From an uncultured Clostridiaceae bacterium (GTDB taxonomy: Bacteria; Bacillota; Clostridia; TANB77; CAG-508), in contig CATXTS010000081.1 in the NCBI GenBank assembly GCA_958402495.1, forward strand, positions 1 to 9,169: a stretch of DNA of 9,169 nucleotides. The letters run 5' to 3'. Below are positions 6,160-9,169 of this stretch, in pieces. The position numbers and the translations under genes are program-made. Numbering within the stretch: position 1 is the stretch's first letter; every line of letters starts with the position of its first letter. Under the pieces are notes generated by a model. The model was given only the letters and a program-made list of their open reading frames with translations, made no database searches and was not told the DNA's origin.

Positions 6160-7029
6160 TTGAAGAAAAAATATATAATATTGTTAATTGGAATAATAAC
6201 TTTTTTGATTAGCTTAATATTGGTTGAAAATACATTTAGTGGATTTCTATTTTTTTTTACTATTGCCTCGATATGTATTATTTATGATAGAGAAATTATA
6301 ATAAATATTATTTCCAAGTCTACAATAAAAGAGGTAAGAAAACTGAAAAAAGAAGAGACAGCACTTCTGAACGAGATACAGAATTTAAAGGAAGAAGAAA
6401 ATAAAATAGATTTAGAAGAAATTAATAATTTTAGAACTATTGTAAAACAAGAAAGAAACTTAAAAACTTCAATCATAGTTTTAGAAGCTAAAAAGCAACA
6501 GTTGGAAAATGAAATTATCATATTAGAAGAAAGCAATCATAATTTAAAAAAGTTAGAAGAAAGCTATATTCAATTACAAGAAAAAAAGGAAGAATTAGAA
6601 ACAGAAGTATTACAACTAAAACAAGAAATTCCAGAAATCAAAACAAAAGGTTCGTTTATTCAAAATTGTAACATTAAGAATATAGACAGTTTAAATGGAT
6701 ATGAATTTGAAAAATTTATATGTAAGTTATTTGAATATTTAGGATATACATATACATTCACAACAAAAGAGTCAGGAGATTATGGTATAGATGTTATAGC
6801 AGAAAAAGATAAAATTAGATATGCTATTCAATGTAAAAATTACTCTAATGTAGTAGGTAACAAAGCAGTACAAGAAGCTTATAGTGGAAAGACATTTTAC
6901 AAGTGTCATGTTGCATTAGTTATTACAAATAATTATTTTACACATAATGCTATAGAACAAGCAGAGTGTGCGGGAGTGGTATTATGGGATAGAAATAAAC
7001 TAGAAGAGATAATAAAAACACTTACTTAA
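6160..7029 (+). CDS. membrane-anchored coiled-coil Mrr-type restriction endonuclease
   Basis: This 289-aa protein has three regions. Two hydrophobic segments at about 4-22 and 25-42 form an N-terminal membrane hairpin. A long Glu/Lys coiled coil spans about 55-160. A PD-(D/E)XK nuclease domain of the Mrr_cat type covers about 176-288. Active-site residues are visible: E182/E184 in GYEFE, D211 in SGDYGID, and Q224-C-K226 in the QxK form of the motif, followed by AVQEA. The nuclease should face the cytoplasm. Mrr-like domains cleave DNA, often modified or foreign DNA. The start is a TTG supported by AGGAG at 6149-6153. No ATG gives the lysine-flanked membrane segment. The stop lies inside the terminator. 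I infer an anti-phage or superinfection-exclusion role. Confidence 0.85.
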   Translation: MKKKYIILLIGIITFLISLILVENTFSGFLFFFTIASICIIYDREIIINIISKSTIKEVRKLKKEETALLNEIQNLKEEENKIDLEEINNFRTIVKQERNLKTSIIVLEAKKQQLENEIIILEESNHNLKKLEESYIQLQEKKEELETEVLQLKQEIPEIKTKGSFIQNCNIKNIDSLNGYEFEKFICKLFEYLGYTYTFTTKESGDYGIDVIAEKDKIRYAIQCKNYSNVVGNKAVQEAYSGKTFYKCHVALVITNNYFTHNAIEQAECAGVVLWDRNKLEEIIKTLT

Positions 7030-7046
7030 GTAGGTGTTTTTATTTT
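7014..7046. terminator. strong intrinsic terminator closing cassette 1
   Basis: A 12-bp stem (7014-7025 with 7030-7041, one G-U) with loop TTAA is flanked by an A-run on the left and a T-run plus ATTTTA on the right. It could therefore work in both directions. It overlaps the stop codon of the nuclease gene and separates it from the promoter of the next cassette. Confidence 0.8.
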
Positions 7047-7068
7047 ACAAAAATATTTAAAATACCTC

Positions 7069-7097
7069 TTGACATATTAGCTGACATGCTGTATATT
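7069..7097 (+). promoter_or_regulatory. consensus sigma-A promoter of accessory cassette 2
   Basis: TTGACA (7069-7074), a perfect -35, is followed after 17 bp by TATATT (7092-7097). It lies 55 bases upstream of the ribbon-helix-helix gene. It is the best promoter match in the window, and strong promoters of this kind in phage DNA are usually held by a repressor, which fits the repeats that overlap it. Confidence 0.8.
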
Positions 7098-7121
7098 TAA
7101 GATATCAAAAATGATATCAAA
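7070..7121 (+). promoter_or_regulatory. candidate operator: paired repeats with 12-bp period
   Basis: TGACAT occurs at 7070-7075 and again at 7082-7087 (12 bp apart), spanning the -35 element and spacer. GATATCAAA occurs at 7101-7109 and 7113-7121 (also 12 bp apart), just after the -10. GATATC is itself palindromic. Ribbon-helix-helix repressors commonly bind as adjacent dimers to repeats spaced about one helical turn, and the first gene of the cassette encodes such a protein. Autoregulation is inferred. Confidence 0.5.
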
Positions 7122-7151
7122 TTTGAAAACTGAAAAAGAAAGGAGGATAAA

Positions 7152-7610
7152 ATGTTAAAAAAGAAAGGCTTTGTACAAAAAACTTTTCGATTAGATTGCA
7201 ATGTTAATGATGACTTTGAGACTTTGTCAGAAATTCTTGAAAGAACGCAAAATGATTTAGCAAATATTGCAATAACAGATATGCTAAAAGATAATGATTA
7301 CTGGATTGCTAAGAATATACTAGTAGATTTTGCATCAGATTTTTTCTATCAATATGAAAATACAAAGTTTGAAATTGAAGGTATTGAGGTAGAAATAAAA
7401 GAGATAAGACAAGATATTATTTCTTTGAAAATTATTCAGAAGGATAAAGATAAAACTATAATACAACAAATAGAAAAAGAATATAATATTTTAGAAGATA
7501 AAAACTATGACATGAAGATAAAAAAAGAATTAAGATATTTTGGCTCACTTATTGATTACAATAGTAAGTCAGTAAGAGAATATCTGAAAGAAAAGTTAAA
7601 TTATAAGTAG
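7152..7610 (+). CDS. ribbon-helix-helix (Arc/CopG-like) regulator with extended C-terminus
   Basis: A 152-aa protein. Residues 6-47 match a ribbon-helix-helix DNA-binding unit: a strand FVQKTFRLD (7-15), a helix starting NDDFETLSEIL (19-29), a turn, and a second helix NDLANIAITDML (34-45). The rest is helical, with a coiled-coil-like segment at about 72-115 (EIEGIEVEIKEIRQDI), perhaps for oligomerisation or partner binding. Most proteins of this fold are 45-110 aa, so the C-terminal part is an extension of unknown role. AAAGGAGG (around 7139-7145) lies about 6 bases before the ATG. Being first behind a repeat-covered promoter suggests autoregulation and control of the downstream antirepressor genes. 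Confidence 0.7.
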   Translation: MLKKKGFVQKTFRLDCNVNDDFETLSEILERTQNDLANIAITDMLKDNDYWIAKNILVDFASDFFYQYENTKFEIEGIEVEIKEIRQDIISLKIIQKDKDKTIIQQIEKEYNILEDKNYDMKIKKELRYFGSLIDYNSKSVREYLKEKLNYK

Positions 7611-7611
7611 A

Positions 7612-7710
7612 AAGAAGCCCATGACTATATCTTGGCGGATATATGGACTTCTTACCAAGTAGAAATAAACTCTACCTGTATATAAGTATATCACAGGTAA
7701 GAGTCTATTT
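7612..7710 (+). promoter_or_regulatory. structured leader with two long hairpins and alternative pairings
   Basis: The 131-base gap after the ribbon-helix-helix gene can fold into hairpin A (AAGAAG 7612-7617 with 7648-7653, CCA/TGG, then 7626-7631/7638-7643). Hairpin B has 7663-7667/7706-7710, ACTCT 7669-7673 with AGAGT 7700-7704, and ACCTGT 7674-7679 with ACAGGT 7693-7698. TTCTTACC at 7649-7656 can instead pair with GGTAAGAG at 7696-7703, which would break both. GTAGA/TCTAC (7659-7663/7671-7675) is a further option. Neither hairpin has a clear T-run, so simple termination is unlikely. It resembles a switchable leader or a small RNA. Confidence 0.5.
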
Positions 7711-7741
7711 CAAGTAAAATTTGAAAGGAGGCTCTTTTATT

Positions 7742-8011
7742 ATGTCTATAAAAGAAGAAAGTTTTAGTAAATTAGAAAGTATGAATTGTGAACTAGAAGA
7801 TTTAAAAGATATGGTTGTTTTAATGGAAGAAAATTGTTTTAAAAATAGAGAAGAAAGACTGAATGATAACGAAGTAAGGGAGAAATACAGAACAGCACAA
7901 ACAATGACAATGGCAATATTTAGGTTATTAAATTATCAAATTAAAGATAGTAATAATTTCATTAAACAAGTATATGAAGAAAGAAAAAATAATAAGGAGG
8001 TAGTTGCATAA
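7742..8011 (+). CDS. hypothetical protein, 89 aa, coupled to the antirepressor
   Basis: I do not recognise this protein. It is all-helical and charged: helices at about 5-32 (ESFSKLESMNCELEDLKDMV) and 45-85 (REKYRTAQTMTMAIFRLLNY), with two cysteines and no membrane segment. The ATG at 7742 is chosen because AAAGGAGG at 7724-7731 sits 10 bases upstream. An in-frame TTG at 7721 would start before that ribosome binding site. Its stop codon overlaps the ATG of the antirepressor gene by one base (TAATG), so the two are translationally coupled and likely co-regulated. Small helical proteins in this position are common in phage regulatory operons. Confidence 0.72.
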   Translation: MSIKEESFSKLESMNCELEDLKDMVVLMEENCFKNREERLNDNEVREKYRTAQTMTMAIFRLLNYQIKDSNNFIKQVYEERKNNKEVVA

Positions 8012-8748
8012 TGGAAAATTTAGAATTAGTAAAATCATTTAATTTTAATGATATAAAATGTGATATTTATAGTAGAGATAATGAGGTTTTTATGACTATA
8101 AATCAGCTATCAGAAGTATTGGGCTATGCAAGTAAAAAGGGATTAGAAAAGTTAATAAGTGAAAACGGATATTTAAAAGACAAAGAATTTTCGCTCATTA
8201 TAAAGGTACCCCACCCTGTGGGGGGTGCCCAAAACACAAGAGTATTTACTGAAGACGGTATTTATGAAGTAACAATGTTGTCTAGGACAGAAACAGGAAA
8301 GAAATTCAGAAAAGTAGTAAGAGGAATTATTAAGTCTTTAAGAAAAGGCGAAAATAAACTGATTAAAACTACTGAATATCAAAAATTAACAGCAGAAGCT
8401 AAGCTAAATAATTCAAAGGCAAGAATGGCAAGTGTTCTTATGAAATTAGCAGAAAAAACACAAATACCAGAGTATAGGCAAGTATGTTGTTCTTATGCAA
8501 GTGCAGTAATTGCAGGAAAGCCTATTATTCCATTACCAGAAGTAAATAAGAAAACATATTCGGCGACAGAAATTGGAGATATGTTAGGAGTAACTGCAAA
8601 TAAAATAGGTATGTTAGCAAATAGGAATAACTTAAAAACAGAAGTGTATGGAAAAGTATTTTATGATAAGTCAAGATATAGTAACAAAGAAGTAGAAACT
8701 TTTAGATATTATGATAATGCAATAGAAAAGTTTAAGGAATTAATATAA
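8011..8748 (+). CDS. phage antirepressor with Bro-N domain
   Basis: A 245-aa protein. Residues about 8-112 match the Bro-N DNA-binding domain: KCDIYSRDNEVFMTINQLSE, then LGYASKK, a GGAQNTRVFTEDGIYEVTML core and the GKKFRKVVRGIIKSLR helix typical of its end. The linker at 118-176 contains KARMASVLMKLAEKT. Residues about 182-243 carry a predicted helix-turn-helix (SATEIGDMLGVTANKIGMLA), a C-terminal DNA- or repressor-binding module of the kind seen in other phage antirepressors. Antirepressors of this family block or bypass the lysogeny repressor. It is unusual to find one inside the tail region. An in-gene AGGAGG at 7995-8000 serves as ribosome binding site. Codons for residues 66-73 (VPHPVGGA) are strikingly GC-rich compared with the rest. 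Confidence 0.88.
   Translation: MENLELVKSFNFNDIKCDIYSRDNEVFMTINQLSEVLGYASKKGLEKLISENGYLKDKEFSLIIKVPHPVGGAQNTRVFTEDGIYEVTMLSRTETGKKFRKVVRGIIKSLRKGENKLIKTTEYQKLTAEAKLNNSKARMASVLMKLAEKTQIPEYRQVCCSYASAVIAGKPIIPLPEVNKKTYSATEIGDMLGVTANKIGMLANRNNLKTEVYGKVFYDKSRYSNKEVETFRYYDNAIEKFKELI
8205..8230 (+). repeat. GC-rich hairpin inside the antirepressor coding sequence
   Basis: A 26-base GC-rich island in an AT-rich gene. GGTACCCC (8205-8212) pairs with GGGGTGCC (8222-8229) over 8 bp with one G-U. An alternative register pairs CCCCAC (8209-8214) with GTGGGG (8218-8223). It encodes VPHPVGGA within the Bro-N domain. It could be a mobile palindromic unit captured in frame, a conserved RNA or DNA hairpin, or a biased codon choice. 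Confidence 0.7.
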
Positions 8749-8756
8749 ATCACAAC

Positions 8757-8786
8757 AAGGCATCAGATTAAATTCTGGTGCTTTTA
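8757..8786 (+). terminator. terminator-like hairpin after the antirepressor
   Basis: AAGGCATCAGA (8757-8767) pairs with TCTGGTGCTTT (8774-8784) over 11 bp with two G-U pairs and a TTAAAT loop, and is followed by TATAA. The T-run is part of the stem end, so termination may be partial. It lies in the gap before the 47-aa gene, which has its own ribosome binding site and would be reached by read-through. Confidence 0.6.
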
Positions 8787-8805
8787 TAATGGAAAGGAGA
8801 ACGTT

Positions 8806-8949
8806 ATGGAATTAAAAGAGCAAGAATTAAAAGTAAAAACAAATGCAGATGAAGAAATAAAGAAAGCAAAAGAATTAGTTTGTTTGCTAGAAAGAGCAAA
8901 AAAACTAATTCAATCACTTAATAATTTAAGTATAACAAAATTAGAATAA
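8806..8949 (+). CDS. small hypothetical protein, 47 aa
   Basis: A short gene encoding a single long amphipathic, Lys/Glu/Leu-rich helix (residues about 12-40, DEEIKKAKELVCLLERAKKL) ending SITKLE. AAAGGAG at 8793-8799 is 6 bases before the ATG, which makes it a credible gene despite its size. It is the last plus-strand gene seen and meets a converging minus-strand gene, overlapping its stop by 9 bases. Function unknown. It could be a small partner for the antirepressor or another phage regulator. Confidence 0.6.
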   Translation: MELKEQELKVKTNADEEIKKAKELVCLLERAKKLIQSLNNLSITKLE

Positions 8950-9169
8950 ATTCTTTTTTGCATACTCTACACTAGCAGTTTTATACATTTCATTCCAACT
9001 GCTAAAAGAAGTAGAGGCAGATACATATTTATCTAAAACTGTTTCATCAATATTTTCGAAATCTTGTTTTGAATTAATTGAAAATCCACCTTTATCAAAA
9101 AAATCATTTATGTTTGAGCAGTTTGTATATGTATTCATAAAAGAAGTATCAAAAATATCAGTAAAAGTT
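8941..9169 (-). CDS. C-terminal part of a minus-strand gene of unknown function
   Basis: On the minus strand a frame enters at the right edge and runs without a stop to TAA at 8941-8943. It gives at least 75 residues, including NINDFFDKGGFSINSKQDFE and ending SVEYAKKNLF. The first ATG (9138) has no ribosome binding site, and the frame is open upstream through FTDIFDTSF, so the real start is most likely outside the window. Composition (Asn, Asp, Ser, Phe and Lys) is natural for an AT-rich Firmicute protein. It faces the phage genes, which hints at an accessory gene such as a superinfection or host-interaction function, but no family is recognised. Confidence 0.55.
   Translation of the reverse strand, partial: TFTDIFDTSFMNTYTNCSNINDFFDKGGFSINSKQDFENIDETVLDKYVSASTSFSSWNEMYKTASVEYAKKNLF

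Noticed and set aside
6282..6536. Minus-strand frame over the coiled coil of the nuclease
   Set aside because: Ser/Phe-rich mirror of Glu/Lys codons; no ribosome binding site.
7721..7741. TTG start for the 89-aa protein
   Set aside because: It lies before the strong AAAGGAGG; the ATG at 7742 is correctly spaced.
1..9169. CRISPR array, IS element or integrase attachment site
   Set aside because: No regularly spaced repeats, transposase, integrase or terminal inverted repeats were seen.

Overview
The window is a stretch of an AT-rich tailed phage (siphovirus-type) or prophage genome. Strong AGGAGG-type ribosome binding sites, A/T-ending codons, tight head-to-tail gene packing and the protein families seen all point to a low-GC Firmicute host, most likely a Clostridia-like bacterium. 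The species cannot be resolved from sequence alone.

Layout. Positions 1-541 hold no credible protein gene. They contain many nested hairpins and look like a large structured RNA, or the 3' part of one, placed just upstream of the capsid scaffold gene. From 542 to 5822 runs the head-neck-tail assembly module in the usual siphovirus order: scaffold, major capsid protein, a 49-aa head protein, two head-tail connector/closure proteins, an HK97 gp10-like neck/tail-completion gene broken by a frameshift, a tail-terminator-like gene, the tail tube protein, and the tail assembly chaperone pair G and G-T (probably made by -1 ribosomal frameshifting). A selfish HNH homing endonuclease gene has inserted between the gp10-like and tail-terminator genes. 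Terminator-like hairpins follow the HNH gene and the tail tube gene.

From 5823 on, the expected tape-measure gene is not seen. Instead there are two accessory cassettes with their own promoters. Cassette 1 (5847-7046) encodes a 79-aa protein and a membrane-anchored, coiled-coil Mrr-type PD-(D/E)XK nuclease, closed by a strong terminator; it looks like a moron with a possible anti-phage or superinfection-exclusion role. Cassette 2 (7069-8949) has a consensus promoter overlapped by 12-bp-period repeats, a ribbon-helix-helix regulator, a leader with alternative RNA hairpins, an 89-aa protein, a Bro-N antirepressor carrying a striking GC-rich hairpin in its coding sequence, and a 47-aa protein. 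A converging minus-strand gene enters from the right edge.

How the parts work together: the structural genes build the capsid, neck and tail tube, while the accessory cassettes probably act during lysogeny or in competition with other phages. The most interesting items are the large structured RNA at the left, the membrane Mrr nuclease cassette, the regulated antirepressor cassette with its switch-like leader, and the two reading-frame events (one probably programmed, one probably damaging).
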